Shown in pieces: positions 26,311-42,518 of a stretch of 64,000 nucleotides of DNA. Made by a program: the position numbers and the translations under genes. The notes below the pieces were generated by a model. It saw only the letters and a program-made list of their open reading frames with translations, was not told the origin of the DNA and did not search any database. Position 1 is the stretch's first letter. Each line of letters starts with the position of its first letter. This DNA comes from Arcanobacterium_A hippocoleae_A (GTDB lineage Bacteria > Actinomycetota > Actinomycetes > Actinomycetales > Actinomycetaceae): assembly GCA_040360365.1 (NCBI GenBank), contig CP136412.1; one strand, written 5' to 3'.

Positions 26311-27537
26311 TCATATGCGTTCCTGTTCCGCAGCAGCCTGCGAAAGCTGCTTATTTGCTGCTTTACCGATTGGAATTAAGGCTTTTACTCGAAAACCGCC
26401 TTCAGCCCGCGCCCCGGCTTCAATCGTGCCGCCAAAAAGTGCTGCCCGCTCACGCATTCCAATAATCCCATGTCCCTGACCGTCGTTTCTAGTGGCGGCT
26501 CCGCGGCCGTCGTCAATCACTTTTAGTGATATATGGGTTCCTTCCCAACTTAAAATTACAGCAATCGAAGCGTTCGGACCTGCGTGCTTTAAGGCGTTTG
26601 TGAGCGATTCCTGGCAAATACGGAAAAGTGCATTTCCGAGACCGACCGGAAGCGCTTGCGGCTGCCCAATCCGAATATAGGAAATGGGTGTACCTGATTC
26701 CTTTATTTTGGCGACGAGTGTTTCGATATCATTGTCAATCGGCTGCGGCTGAAGCTGTTTCGCATTATCCGTTGGATCGCGCAATACCCCGATGATTGAA
26801 CGGATATCTTTCAAAGCTGCACGCGACATTTCAGAAATCGTTTCCAGCGCTACTGCTGCAGCTTGCGGATTTGTTTGCGCCGCATATTTGCCGCCGTCGG
26901 CTTGCGCAATCACCACCGAAAGAGTGTGCGCCACAATATCATGCATCTCCCGTGCAATCCGGGTGCGTTCTGCGGCAACTGCTAAGTCGGCATTGCGGAT
27001 TTCGTCCCGTGCATGTGCCAGTTCATGTTTTTGCAAAGTTGCGCGCTGTTCGTTCCGCAGCCGTTTCAAACTGCCAAAAGTAACTGTAATCACGATTAAT
27101 GTTTCTCCGAGAAGTAAATAAACAACCGAGTTAAGACTCAATTCGGAGATGAAGAACGGAAGTGAGAGCAAAGCTCCGCCAATCAAGGCACCGATAAAAC
27201 TCGCAATCCGCGCCGGAGGAGTACCGTGAACAGAAACATAGTAAAGCGCGAGTATCAGGCACAAATCGGCCGGAAGAAGCGCTGTTGGGAAAAGCAGATA
27301 ACGAACTAAAAGTGTTGAATAGATTACAATCGTGCTCGTATTTGGGAATTCAGAGCGGAAAGCGAAAGCGAAACAGCAAACTATGCCGGATACGGCAAGT
27401 GTGATTTCGCCAATCAGCCCCAACGATTCAGCTGCCGTACTGAAAGTTAAAAGCCAAAGGATAAACGCAAGCAAAGCAAAGAGCACGTCCAGCGGAAGCT
27501 GTTCGCGATTCGCCTGAATTTTTTGCCCAAGATTCAT
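26311..27537 (-). CDS. DesK/NarL-type membrane sensor histidine kinase
   Basis: I chose the ATG at 27537 (MNLGQKIQANREQLPLD); a TTG at 27567 is also possible. Four to five predicted membrane helices fill residues 15-140. They are followed by a coiled linker, the HisKA_3 box ERTRIAREMHDIVAHTLSVV with the phospho-acceptor His, and an HATPase domain (CQESLTNALKHAG, DDGRGA, GHGIIGMRERAALFGG). The very short outer loops suggest it senses through the membrane or via its transporter. First gene of the four-gene operon kinase-regulator-ATPase-permease. Confidence 0.9.
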   Translation of the reverse strand: MNLGQKIQANREQLPLDVLFALLAFILWLLTFSTAAESLGLIGEITLAVSGIVCCFAFAFRSEFPNTSTIVIYSTLLVRYLLFPTALLPADLCLILALYYVSVHGTPPARIASFIGALIGGALLSLPFFISELSLNSVVYLLLGETLIVITVTFGSLKRLRNEQRATLQKHELAHARDEIRNADLAVAAERTRIAREMHDIVAHTLSVVIAQADGGKYAAQTNPQAAAVALETISEMSRAALKDIRSIIGVLRDPTDNAKQLQPQPIDNDIETLVAKIKESGTPISYIRIGQPQALPVGLGNALFRICQESLTNALKHAGPNASIAVILSWEGTHISLKVIDDGRGAATRNDGQGHGIIGMRERAALFGGTIEAGARAEGGFRVKALIPIGKAANKQLSQAAAEQERI

Positions 27538-27796
27538 GTAAAACACAATACCGGAGGTAACTGGCAAAATCGCGGTGCTTTTCCGATGTTTGCCGCATTA
27601 TTCTTTCAAACCAGCGGAAAGAGCACCTTCAACCAAGGGAAAAGCTGGGAAAATTTGATTCTCCGGCATTAAACAACACTGCCGCGCTGAGAAAAGAGTT
27701 TCCAAAATCGTTACATGTTTCGGCACATGTTTAAAGAAATAAAAAACTTCAGAAGTATTTTCTGAATGAATCGGGCAAACATGAGATGATAGAAAA

Positions 27797-30358
27797 GTGG
27801 AAAATGAAAGTGAAACTCGGAAAGAGCTGGAAACCGCAGCGAATCGCTGGAACGAACTTGCAGCACAGCTGACGCAAGCACAAAAAGCCTACCATTTAGG
27901 CGGCGAGCCGTTAATGGTCGATGCTGAATATGATCGATTAATTCACGAACTGCGTGTGCTCGAAGACAGATATCCGAAACTTTGGAAAGCAACCTCACCG
28001 ACAATGAAAGTCGGTGCGAAACCAACAAAAGGTGCTGCCCGTGAGCTTACTCACCGCGAACGGCTTTACTCGCTGCAAGACGTTTTCTCCCGTGAAGAAT
28101 TACGCGATTGGTATGCGAATATCAAAAATCCATTCCCGATAACACGAAATTCACCGTCGAAGTAAAAATCGATGGGCTTGCACTGAACCTGACCTATCGG
28201 AAAGGAGAACTGGAAACGGCAGCTACCCGCGGCGACGGGATTACCGGTGAAGATGTTACAAAAAATGCACTCGCAATTGCTGATATCCCAGTGAAACTAG
28301 CTGGAGATAATATCCCGGAGCTTGTGGAAATTCGCGGTGAAGTGTTCTTCCCGATTGAAAAATTTCGTGAATTTAACACGCTTGTAACGAAACGCAACGC
28401 TGAAATTGAAGCACGAAAATCTGAGATTCGGATTGAAAACGAAAGAATCCGCAAAGCGAATAAACAAATCCGTGCCGAGAATCAAAAACTTCCGCCAGAT
28501 CAGCAGCGTGCGCTGCTTCCAAAAATTCGCGCTGAATCAAAGTTGAAGACTTTCGCGAACCCGCGCAATGCTGCGGCAGGTTCGCTCCGTCAAGATGACA
28601 ACACGGGATTCGCAATTCGCGCCCTTGGTTTCATCGCTCATGGAATCGGTGCGCTTGAAGGCGCCTCGGCAGAGCTGGTGCAGCGTTTCGAACTGCAAGA
28701 GAACGTTTATACGCAGTTCAAAGAATGGGGGATACCAGTATCGGAGCACACTGAGATCCTCCAAACACTGCCCGAAATAGAAGCTTTTCTCGATAAATAC
28801 CAGCATGAACGATTTACTCTTGTACACGAATTCGACGGAGTTGTGATTAAGATTGAAAATCGCCGGATACAATCCGATCTTGGATACACTACCCGTGTCC
28901 CGAAGTGGGCGGTCGCATTCAAATTCCCGCCAACCGAAGTACAGACTCGGCTGATTGATATTCGAGTGCAGGTTGGACGTACCGGACGTGTAACTCCTAT
29001 GCGGTAATGGAACCAGTACTCGTTGACGGATCCACTGTTGCGCAAGCCACCTTACATAACCCGACTGAGGTAAAACGGAAGGGAGTAAAAATCGGCGACC
29101 TTGTAATTTTACGCAAAGCCGGCGATGTGATTCCGGAAATTGTCGGCCCAGTTAGGGCTGCACGCGATGGTTCGGAACGAAATTTTGCGATGCCGCGGCA
29201 CTGCCCGGTGTGCGGAGGAAAGATTCGTCCGGCAAAAGCCGGCGACGTGGATCTTCGGTGCGAAAATACACGTTCCTGCCCGGCACAGCTCTCCCAGAGA
29301 ATTGTGCATATCGGCTCGCGCGGCGCACTCGATGTCGAAGCGCTGGGCGACGAGACCGGCATTTGGCTTGCTGATCCTGACCGGCTGCGTGAAGATGCGC
29401 TCCTTGCCTTTGCACAGGGCCGGAAACTTCGGATTGAAAATTACTCATCCCTTTCGGGCGATGAACTTTATCAGGAAATTCAATGCACGCGGCAAGAGCT
29501 GATTGAACTTGGCGTAATTGATTCAGACGGTGCAATCGTTGACCAGCAGCATATTGTTCCGCCTGCCGTCGCCAAAAAATTGGGAATTCCGGCAGTACAA
29601 AAACCAGTATTAAGCTCGGAAGCCGGTATTTTTGATTTGCGGGCAGAAGATTTACAGAACATCTGGCAGTGGCAAGAGATTCGCGAGGGCGGCAAGCGAA
29701 CCGGTAATTATCGTTATCTTCGTGCTGCTTGGACGAAACCAAAAATTGACACAACCGCGGATACCGTCGTTACAGTATCGGAACCGTTAAAGAATGTAAT
29801 GACAATGCTTGCAGAACTTGCGAAAGCAAAATCGAAAGAGCTTTGGCGGCAGCTTGTAGCACTCAACATTCGGCATGTTGGACCAGTGGCGGCAAAGGCA
29901 CTTGCACGCAATTCGGCTCGCTTGCAGCAATTGAAGCAGCAAGCGCGGAAGAACTTTCGGAAGTTCCGGGAGTGGGAGAAATTATCGCCGGATCAATACG
30001 CGACTGGCTGGAAGTTGATTGGCATCAGGAAATTCTCCATGCTTGGCGTGAGGCAGGAGTGCGTTTCGCTGATGAAGCAGCAGATTCCGGCGAATCACAA
30101 CCCTCTCTTTTGCCGACACTCGCAGGAAAGACCGTCGTTGCAACTGGAACATTAGCGAATTTTACGCGCGATTCAGTAAAAGAAACGATTGAAGCGCACG
30201 GCGGTAAGGCAACGAGTTCAGTTTCAAAAAAGACGGATTATGTGATTGTTGGTGAAAATGCCGGTTCAAAGGAGCAAAAGGCGCAGGCGCTTGGGATTCC
30301 AACATTGAATGAAGCCCAGTTTATCGAATTGCTAAAGACGGGAAAATATGCCGGATAG
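27797..30358 (+). CDS. ligA: NAD-dependent DNA ligase, frameshifted
   Basis: Start GTG at 27797 (ENESETRKELETAANRW). Restoring single bases near 28140, 28997 and 29911 yields about 854 residues. Domains: Ia/adenylation with the nucleophilic Lys in KIDGLALNLTYRKGE and TRGDGITGEDVT, OB fold (PKWAVAFKFPP, VGRTGRVTPYAVMEPV), Cys4 zinc finger (CPVCGGKI, CENTRSCPAQ), helix-hairpin-helix (GSLAAIEAASAEELSEVPGVG), and a BRCT domain (ATSSVSKKTDYVIVGENAGS). LigA seals nicks with NAD and is essential. Two features lengthen it: a charged helical insert (28405-28545) just before FANPRNAAAGSLRQ, and a long segment between the zinc finger and HhH (29430-29830). Confidence 0.93.
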
Positions 30359-30395
30359 CTATCGAATAATTCCAGTAAATCGGTGCAAAACGGTA

Positions 30396-31703
30396 CTAGA
30401 GCAGCGGTCCGAGCGGGCGCAAAATTCTCTCGCCAAGCTTGGCAATCCGGCTGCGGTTTTCCCAACGCTCAAGCGTAACTTCTACTGAGTTGCTCAAATC
30501 CACACGGAATATTTCCTCCATTAGAGAAGCCATCTCGCTGCTGAATATTTCGAGGTTAATCTCGAAATTCCCAGACATCGAAAGCCGATCAATATTCGTG
30601 GTGCCCACAGTGCTCCAAGCTCCGTCAGCGGTCATTGTTTTGGCGTGTACCATCGCATCTTTGAACCAGAAAATCCGAACCCCGGATTGCAGCAGTTCAG
30701 TGTAATAGGGCCGTCCAACCCAATCAGCAACGATATGATTCGAATACCGCGGCAGTAAAATCCGGACATCTACGCCGCGGCGTGCAGCCTGTTTCAGAGA
30801 ATTGCGCAGACCTTCATCTGGGATGAAATATCCCATCGTAATCCAGATTCGTTTCGCAGCACGATTAATCGACTCAAGGTAGAGTCCGCGTACCGGATAT
30901 GAGTTAAATGCGGGAGTGTTCGCCGCTGCGCGTACTTCCGGATTCCAATAACTGGCGCCGCTATCTGGAATTTCCGGATGGCGGCGGTGCGAGCGGTACA
31001 TATTCCACATGTCGGTAAACGCATTTTCCAGTTCCCACACTTGCGAACCAGTTAGCTGAATATGTGTATCCCGCCATTGTTTCTCATAAATTTTGCCGAT
31101 ATTGTACCCTCCGACAAAACCAACATTGCCGTCGATACAGAGAATTTTGCGGTGATCGCGCCCTTTCTGGCGCGGATTTCCAGTGAGAATACCGGGCCGA
31201 ATCAAAGGGAAGCGAATCACGTGCAGATGCGGCAAATCCGGATAGTGCCGGAAACTTGGCGGCTGATTCAGGTTTCCCCACGTGTCGATGATGATATACA
31301 CTTCCACGCCGCGTTTGGCTGCTGCGATTAGAGCTTTGCGGTACGCTTTGCCGATTTTATCCGCTTTCATAATGAAAATTTCGAAATAAATATGGTGCTT
31401 TGCCTCGCGAATCGCTTTTAACTGTGCCTGATAAAGATGCGCGCCATAGGTGTATACGGTGATATCGCCCCTTGGTGTACGCAAATGCTGCGGTTCGCAA
31501 TAAGGAAAAGAATTTTTTGGCGGATGACGGTATTTGCGCCGGATATCAATTGCGGTGACAGCAGCAATCGCAGAAGCTTGTGTGAGTAAAACACCGCCTG
31601 CCCCGAGCCGAATTGCCTTTTGGATCCGTTTTTTCGTTACGGCATCCTTGCCCTGGCTAAGCCGGTTAATGATACGGTCAGTGATTTTTTCGCGGGTGTT
31701 CAT
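30396..31703 (-). CDS. Cardiolipin synthase-like phospholipase D protein
   Basis: I chose the ATG at 31703 (MNTREKITDRIINR). Two HKD motifs are present: HRKILCIDGNVGFVGGYN and VHAKTMTADGAWSTVGTTNID. The second is followed by RLSMSGNFEINLEI, as in cardiolipin synthases, which condense phosphatidylglycerol at the membrane. One hydrophobic segment (LGAGGVLLTQASAIAAVTA) near the N-terminus could anchor the protein; the usual two-helix start is absent. About 435 residues. Convergent with ligA, with only 37 bases between the stops. Confidence 0.85.
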   Translation of the reverse strand: MNTREKITDRIINRLSQGKDAVTKKRIQKAIRLGAGGVLLTQASAIAAVTAIDIRRKYRHPPKNSFPYCEPQHLRTPRGDITVYTYGAHLYQAQLKAIREAKHHIYFEIFIMKADKIGKAYRKALIAAAKRGVEVYIIIDTWGNLNQPPSFRHYPDLPHLHVIRFPLIRPGILTGNPRQKGRDHRKILCIDGNVGFVGGYNIGKIYEKQWRDTHIQLTGSQVWELENAFTDMWNMYRSHRRHPEIPDSGASYWNPEVRAAANTPAFNSYPVRGLYLESINRAAKRIWITMGYFIPDEGLRNSLKQAARRGVDVRILLPRYSNHIVADWVGRPYYTELLQSGVRIFWFKDAMVHAKTMTADGAWSTVGTTNIDRLSMSGNFEINLEIFSSEMASLMEEIFRVDLSNSVEVTLERWENRSRIAKLGERILRPLGPLL

Positions 31704-31848
31704 GCCGTCTAGTTTAACCGATACACTGCTAATCACGGAGATACCAGAGTATTTTTGCGCGGAAAATGCGGCAGCCGGATTTCCAGTCCAAGTGCTCACT
31801 TCGTGGTCTGGTTCGGTGCATTTGAACGGTAGGCGTTACACTTAAAAT

Positions 31849-32145
31849 ATGTCGACATTTAGTAAAGAAGAGGTTCGGCGTGTAGCTGACCTGGCGCGTA
31901 TTGCCTTGACAGAAGCGGAAATTGAGCAGTTTGCCGATGAGCTTGGTGTAATCTCCGATTCTGTAGCAAAGGTTTCCGAAGTTGTTTCAAATGATATTCC
32001 GGCAACGTCACACCCGATTCCGCTCACGAACGTTTGGCGGGAAGACGTCGTAGGAGCGGGAATTGACCGTGCAGAGGTTCTTGCCGGTGCTCCCGAATCT
32101 GAAGATGGAAAGTTTATGGTGCCATCTATTTTGGGTGAAGAGTAG
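31849..32145 (+). CDS. gatC: Asp/Glu-tRNA amidotransferase subunit C
   Basis: The 98-residue protein (MSTFSKEEVRRVADLARIAL) has the GatC pattern, including HPIPLTNVWREDV and a C-terminal FMVPSILGE. GatCAB converts Glu-tRNA(Gln) and Asp-tRNA(Asn) to the amidated forms. GatC is the stabilising subunit. It leads the operon gatC-gatA-gatB-malic enzyme. Confidence 0.93.
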   Translation: MSTFSKEEVRRVADLARIALTEAEIEQFADELGVISDSVAKVSEVVSNDIPATSHPIPLTNVWREDVVGAGIDRAEVLAGAPESEDGKFMVPSILGEE

Positions 32146-32245
32146 CGTGCTGAAACGCAAAAATCGGAATTAACAGATATTTTAGCAGCTTCAATTTTGC
32201 GTAATATTACGTAATTTTCAGGATTTTAAGGAATAAATCATCACT

Positions 32246-33757
32246 ATGACGACGAATCAAGAACTATGTCGGAAAAGTGCACACGAGCTTGCCGCGCTTT
32301 TGCGCAGCGGAAAAGTCACTGCGGTAACACTGACTCAAGCTTTTCTCGACCAAATTTCAGCATTGAATCCGGTGCTGAATGCATACCTGTACATCGATGC
32401 CGACGGCGCGCTTGCGGAAGCAAAGTCTGTCGATGCCGATCGGGAGGCCGGAAATACTCTTCCGCCGTTCGCTGGCGTGCCAGTGGCAATCAAAGATAAT
32501 ATCTGCCAGCGCGGTATCCCAACAACGTGCGGTTCGCGGATGCTTGAAGGATGGAAACCCCCATATGATGCCACTGTTGTGACTCGAATCCGCCAAGCGC
32601 GTTTGCCGATTCTCGGGCATACGAATATGGACGAATTCGCAATGGGTTCTTCAACGGAACACTCGGCATTCGGTCCAACTCGGAACCCGTGGGATACCAA
32701 CCGGATTCCCGGCGGTTCAGGCGGCGGATCTGCAGCTGCCGTCAGTGCATATCTTGCTCCGTGGGCGCTGGGTACCGATACTGGCGGTTCAATCCGGCAG
32801 CCATCCTCCGTCACTGGGACGGTCGGAGCGAAACCGACTTACGGTAAGATTTCCCGATACGGTGTAGTTGCAATGGCGTCATCACTTGATCAGGTCGGTC
32901 CGGTTGCCCGTTCAGTGGCAGACGCAGCAGCATTGCAGGAAATTCTCTCGGCATACGATCCTTTTGATTCCACTTCACTTCCGGAAAAGGATTTAGATTT
33001 ACATACTGGTGTTGCTGCTGCCGGTTCTGCTTCTGATTTGGCGGGTAAACGCTTCGGCGTTGTCAAGGAACTCATCACTGGCGGATATGAGCCGGGTGTG
33101 ATTGCTGTTTTCGAGCAGATCCGCGCCCAGCTTGCAGCGCGCGGTGCACAGATAGCGGAAGTTTCATGCCCGTCGTTCGAACACGCACTCGCGGCATACT
33201 ACTTAATCATGCCGGCGGAAGTTTCTTCGAATCTTGCCCGATTCGACGGCGTACGTTACGGGAATCGAGTTCTCCCGCAGTCTGGTCCGATTACGGCTGA
33301 GACAATGATGAGCGCCACCCGTGAAGCGAACTTTGGTGCGGAAGCGAAACGCCGGATTATTCTCGGCACTCACGTCCTTTCGGCAGGATATTTTGACGCT
33401 TACTATGGTTCGGCACAGAAAGTACGCACGCTGGTACAGCGCGATTTCGCAGCTGCATTTGAACAATGCGACGTGCTGATTTCCCCAACCTCTCCGGTGG
33501 TTGCATTCCCGTTCGGGGCAAAAGCAGACCCGATGGCAATGTACATCAACGATATTGCAACAATTCCGGCAAATCTTGCTGGCGCACCGGCAATGAGCGT
33601 CCCCGGAGGTCTTTCGGAAGGCTTACCGGTGGGAGTGCAAGTGATTGCTCCGACACATCAAGATGCGCGGATGTATGAATATGCGGCAATGGTAGAGGCC
33701 GTGGCTGATCCCGCAGGTGCGCGGTGCCCGGCAGCGAAGCTGGAGGTGGCTGAATAA
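32246..33757 (+). CDS. gatA: Asp/Glu-tRNA amidotransferase subunit A
   Basis: An intact 503-residue amidase-signature protein. The Ser-cisSer-Lys triad regions are visible: Lys in GVPVAIKDNIC, and the Gly/Ser-rich GGSGGGSAAAVSAY with ALGTDTGGSIRQPSS. GatA releases ammonia from glutamine for transfer by GatB. The stop shares one base with the gatB ATG (TAATG), and GGAGG lies just upstream, so gatA and gatB are coupled. Confidence 0.97.
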   Translation: MTTNQELCRKSAHELAALLRSGKVTAVTLTQAFLDQISALNPVLNAYLYIDADGALAEAKSVDADREAGNTLPPFAGVPVAIKDNICQRGIPTTCGSRMLEGWKPPYDATVVTRIRQARLPILGHTNMDEFAMGSSTEHSAFGPTRNPWDTNRIPGGSGGGSAAAVSAYLAPWALGTDTGGSIRQPSSVTGTVGAKPTYGKISRYGVVAMASSLDQVGPVARSVADAAALQEILSAYDPFDSTSLPEKDLDLHTGVAAAGSASDLAGKRFGVVKELITGGYEPGVIAVFEQIRAQLAARGAQIAEVSCPSFEHALAAYYLIMPAEVSSNLARFDGVRYGNRVLPQSGPITAETMMSATREANFGAEAKRRIILGTHVLSAGYFDAYYGSAQKVRTLVQRDFAAAFEQCDVLISPTSPVVAFPFGAKADPMAMYINDIATIPANLAGAPAMSVPGGLSEGLPVGVQVIAPTHQDARMYEYAAMVEAVADPAGARCPAAKLEVAE

Positions 33758-35251
33758 TGGATGAACTTATGGAATATGCAGATGTTGTAAAGAATTATGA
33801 TCCGGTTCTTGGTCTTGAAGTGCACGTCGAACTCGGTACAGAAACGAAAATGTTTGATGCTGCTCCAAATGCTTTCGGAGGCGAACCAAATACTTTCGTC
33901 ACGCCGGTGTCGCTGGGGCTTCCTGGTGCGCTTCCCGTCGTTAATAAAAAAGCAATTGAATTCGCAATTCGTCTCGGTCTGGCGTTGAACTGCAGCATTG
34001 CTGAATCTTGCCGTTTTGCCCGGAAGAATTACTTCTATCCGGATTTGTGTAAGAACTTTCAAACTTCCCAGTCAGATGAGCCAATTGCATCCGACGGATA
34101 TCTTGATGTGGAGTTGAGCGACGGCACGGTATTCCGTGTAAATATCGAACGCGCCCACGTTGAAGAGGATGCGGGAAAGAATACGCACGTCGGCGGTGCC
34201 GGGCGAATTCAAGGTGCGGATCATTCGCTTGTTGATTACAACCGCGCCGGTGTGCCGCTGGTCGAAATTGTAACCCGGCCGATTGAAGGTGCCGGTGCGC
34301 GTGCGCCGGAAGTTGCTGCCGCCTACGTGCAGGCGATTCGTGATATTGCCCGTGCAATTGGGGTGTCGGAAGCACGAATGGAGCGGGGAAACGTCCGGGC
34401 GGATGTGAATGTTTCACTGCGCAAGAGTCCGGATTCGCCGCTTGGTACTCGGACCGAGACCAAAAATGTGAATTCTTTCCGGTCGATTGCAAAGGCGGTC
34501 GAATTTGAAATGTGCCGGCAGGCTGCCGTACTTGAATCCGGTAAGTCAGTATTGCAGGAAACACGGCACTGGCAGGAATCGGACGGAACTACTTTGCCGG
34601 GCCGAATCAAGTCTGATGCGGACGATTACCGTTACTTCCCGGAACCAGATCTTGTTCCGCTTGCGCCGAGCCGTGAGTGGGTAGCAGAGATTCGTGCCGC
34701 GCTTCCTGAGCTTCCGGCAGTAAAACGTAAACGGTTAAAGGAAGAATGGAATATCTCCGATTTGGAGATGCGCGATATCGTTAATGCTGGCGCGTTAGGA
34801 ATCATTGAAGACACTGTAAAAGCCGGAGCTACGGCAGCTGGCGCTCGAAAATGGTGGATGGGCGAGTTAGCGCGGTACGCAAAAGATAACGAGCTCGAGC
34901 TAGATTCTGTGCCCGTTACAATCGCGCAAGTAGCTGAGCTGGATCAGCTTGTGGTAAACGGTAAACTTACTGACAAGCTGGCGCGGCAAGCTCTTGAAGG
35001 TGTACTTGCAGGTGAGGGAAATCCAAGTGAAGTTGTGGCGGCGCGCGGTCTTGAGATTGTCTCAAACGACGATGAACTGCTTGCAATTATTGATACCGCC
35101 CTCGAAGCACAGCCTGATGTTGTGCAAAAGATTCGCGACGGCAAGCTGCAGGCGAGCCGGCGCAATTGTTGGAGCCGTTATGAAGGCTACCCATGGAAAA
35201 GCAGATGCAGCCCGCGCCCGCGAGCTAATTTTGGAGCGAGTAAATAAATAA
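33757..35251 (+). CDS. gatB: Asp/Glu-tRNA amidotransferase subunit B, 3' frameshift
   Basis: Conserved GatB blocks are LGLEVHVELGTETKMF, RIQGADHSLVDYNRAGVPL and KNVNSFRSIAKAVEFE, with a tail domain that binds tRNA. An extra base near 35155 shifts the last 30 codons. Without it the C-terminus reads LQAAGAIVGAVMKATHGKA with the expected end RARELILERVNK. About 497 residues. GatB activates and amidates the misacylated tRNA. Confidence 0.95.
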
Positions 35252-36638
35252 TGAAAAATGTCGTCCCCTCTTATTCAGTAACTATGCGCTGTAAGATTCC
35301 TTTTGAATCTCAAGCCACGCCGGAATTAATCAAATTAATTACCCAATACGGCGCTCTCGTTTATGGTGTTGACACTGTGAAAACGAGTGCGCATCATATC
35401 ACGGTTGACGTTACGACCTACTGTGATGATTTGGCGCATGCGAAATTGATTCGTGATCGTTTGGAGAATCAGGATGATGTGTCCGTTCTTGGTCTTCACG
35501 ACGCTGTTGCGCAAGTGCATCTTGGCGGGAAGATTGAAATCGGTTTGCGGCGTCCGTTAAAGACACGTCAGGATTTAGGCCGGATTTATACGCCGGGAGT
35601 GGCGCGCATATGTGAAGTGATTCAGGAAAATAAAGAAAAAGCGTATAAGTTTACATCAAAACGAAATACGGTTGCAGTAGTGACGGACGGTACAGCAGTA
35701 CTTGGGCTTGGAGATATTGGTCCGGAAGCGGCAATGCCGGTGATGGAAGGAAAGCTGCGCTTTTCAAAAATTTTGCAAATGTGGATGCTTGGCCGATTTG
35801 TCTTGATACGAAAGATACTGAAGAAATTATCTCGATTGTGAAAGCGATTTCTCCAGGATTCGGCGGAATTAATCTTGAAGATATTTCTGCTCCGCGTTGT
35901 TTTGAAATCGAGCGGCGGCTGCGGGCGGAACTTGATATTCCTGTCTTCCATGACGACCAGCACGGCACTGCCGTCGTAACTCTTGCGGCGCTGTTTAATG
36001 CGTTAAAGGTTGTTGGCAAGAAAATCGAAGATGTGAAAATTGTGGTTTCCGGTGTGGGAGCGGCGGGTAATGCAATTATCCGGCTCTTGATTAAGGAAGG
36101 TGCAAAAGACATTATCGGCTGCGGCCGCGCAGGTGCGCTGGGGAGTTTCCGTCAGGAGAATGATCCGGATCGCCAGTGGCTGGCTGAGAATACTAATCCG
36201 CGTAATGTTGAAGGGTCGCTGAAAGAAGTTTTAGTCGGCGCAGATGTATTTATTGGTGTTTCTTCAGGAAATATCTTAGATCCGGAAGATATTGGGACTA
36301 TGGCGTCTGATGCAATCGTTTTTGCGATGGCGAACCCGACTCCGGAAGTTGACCCGATTGCGGCAGCAAAGTACGCGAAAGTTGTTGCTACTGGGCGTTC
36401 GGATTTTCCGAATCAGATTAATAACGTGCTTGTATTCCCGGGGCTTTTCCGCGGGCTGCTTGATCTTCGCGCAAAGTCAATCGATATTGATTTGCTTTCG
36501 GTGGCTGCGCGTGCGATTGCGGATGAAGTTGAACCTGATCAGCTGAATTCGAATTACATTGTGCCTGGTGTGTTCCATCCTGATATGGCGTATCACGTTG
36601 CAGAGGCAATTAAGGGTGCGTTCGAAAAGGAAGAATAG
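35251..36638 (+). CDS. NAD-dependent malic enzyme with N-terminal ACT-like domain, frameshifted
   Basis: The ATG at 35251 shares a base with the gatB stop. The first 80 residues (VPSYSVTMRCKIPFE) look like an ACT domain. Then come the malic enzyme blocks GRIYTPGVARICEVI, TDGTAVLGLGDIGPEAAMPVMEGK, FHDDQHGTAVV and the NAD-binding VVSGVGAAGNAI. A G missing near 35753 breaks the frame. About 462 residues. It converts malate to pyruvate plus CO2, feeding the pyruvate pool that pyruvate formate-lyase and acetolactate synthase also use. Confidence 0.93.
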
Positions 36639-36800
36639 GTTTCATTATTGTGATCTATTTTATTGCCGCATAATTTTGAAAGGTTTAACGGGTGGATGAT
36701 TGCAATTTCGGTTTGTCGGAGGATTTATTTATGCTGCGGAGAATCGGATTTGCTGAAAGTGTTTCGCTTAGTTAGGACTTGAAAAAATAACCTTTTCTGT

Positions 36801-36835
36801 AGCCCCAGTCACTTTGGCTGGGGCTGCTAATTTTT
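36801..36835 (+). terminator. Terminator after the gat-malic enzyme operon
   Basis: AGCCCCAG (36801-36808) pairs with CTGGGGCT (36818-36825), followed by GCTAATTTTT. Confidence 0.75.
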
Positions 36836-36869
36836 ATGACTCGATAAAACGGCGTATTTACAAGGTTTT

Positions 36870-37370
36870 CCGGGATTGAAATTTTCTTAAAAAATATGTG
36901 GTGGGGGTCATGTTGTTTTGGTTTGGTGTTTTGGTTTGTTTGTGTGTAGAGTATTTATTCGTTGCGAGGGCGATGGTGATTGGCTGTGATGGTGGTTTTG
37001 CTGCTTGAGTGGTTGTGATTGTTGTTTTTGTGATGTGTCTGACTGGGTTTTGATTTGACTTTTGTTGGTTGGGTTGGTAGGCTTGGTTGGGTTGCTGCTT
37101 TGGATGGCTGTCCTGGTTTTGGGGTGGTTGTTTGGGTGTTGGTGTGTTGTTTGGAATCTCAATAGTGTGTCAGCTTTTTATGATGATGTTTTTGGTTGAC
37201 TGGCTTTTGATGTGGGCTCTTTTTGGGGTTTGTGTTTTTGGTTGGTTGATTGTTTTTGCCTGGCTGATTTTTTGGTTGGGTTTTTGTTTTGCCAGATTGT
37301 TCTGGTTTTTGTTGAGTCTGTTTTCGGGCTTTCCTTTTATGGATTGGATGCCTTTTTGGGTGTTTGGTTT
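36870..37370 (+). promoter_or_regulatory. GT-rich rRNA operon leader
   Basis: This 500-base stretch upstream of 16S is strikingly poor in A and C on the + strand (TGGTTTGGTGTTTTGGTTTG and similar). No gene is credible. It should contain the rRNA promoters and 16S processing half-stem, but I could not fix a convincing -35/-10 pair by eye. Confidence 0.5.
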
Positions 37371-42254
<4,884 letters not shown>

Positions 42255-42381
42255 AAATCATAAACATTTTGTCCTCGCGTCTGCTATACATATCTGGACC
42301 ACCACAACCAGTAAAAAACACACACATACAGCAAAAACACAACACACAAGAAGACTTGTTCTCATGTTGTTACTCCAAAGC

Positions 42382-42503
42382 TTTGACGGTGGTCATAGCG
42401 GTAGGGAAACGCCCAGCATCCATCCCGAACCTGGAAGCTAAGCCTACCAACGCCAATGGTACTGCCCCCGCGAGGGAGTGGGAGAGTAGGAAACCGCCGT
42501 CAC
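42382..42503 (+). rRNA. rrf: 5S ribosomal RNA
   Basis: TTTGACGGTGGTCATAGCGG to AAACCGCCGTCA, about 120 bases, with complementary ends and the conserved AACGCCCAGCATCCATCCCG block. The 23S-5S spacer is A/C-rich, opposite in bias to the leader. Confidence 0.93.
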
Positions 42504-42518
42504 CAAACCAAAAAACAA

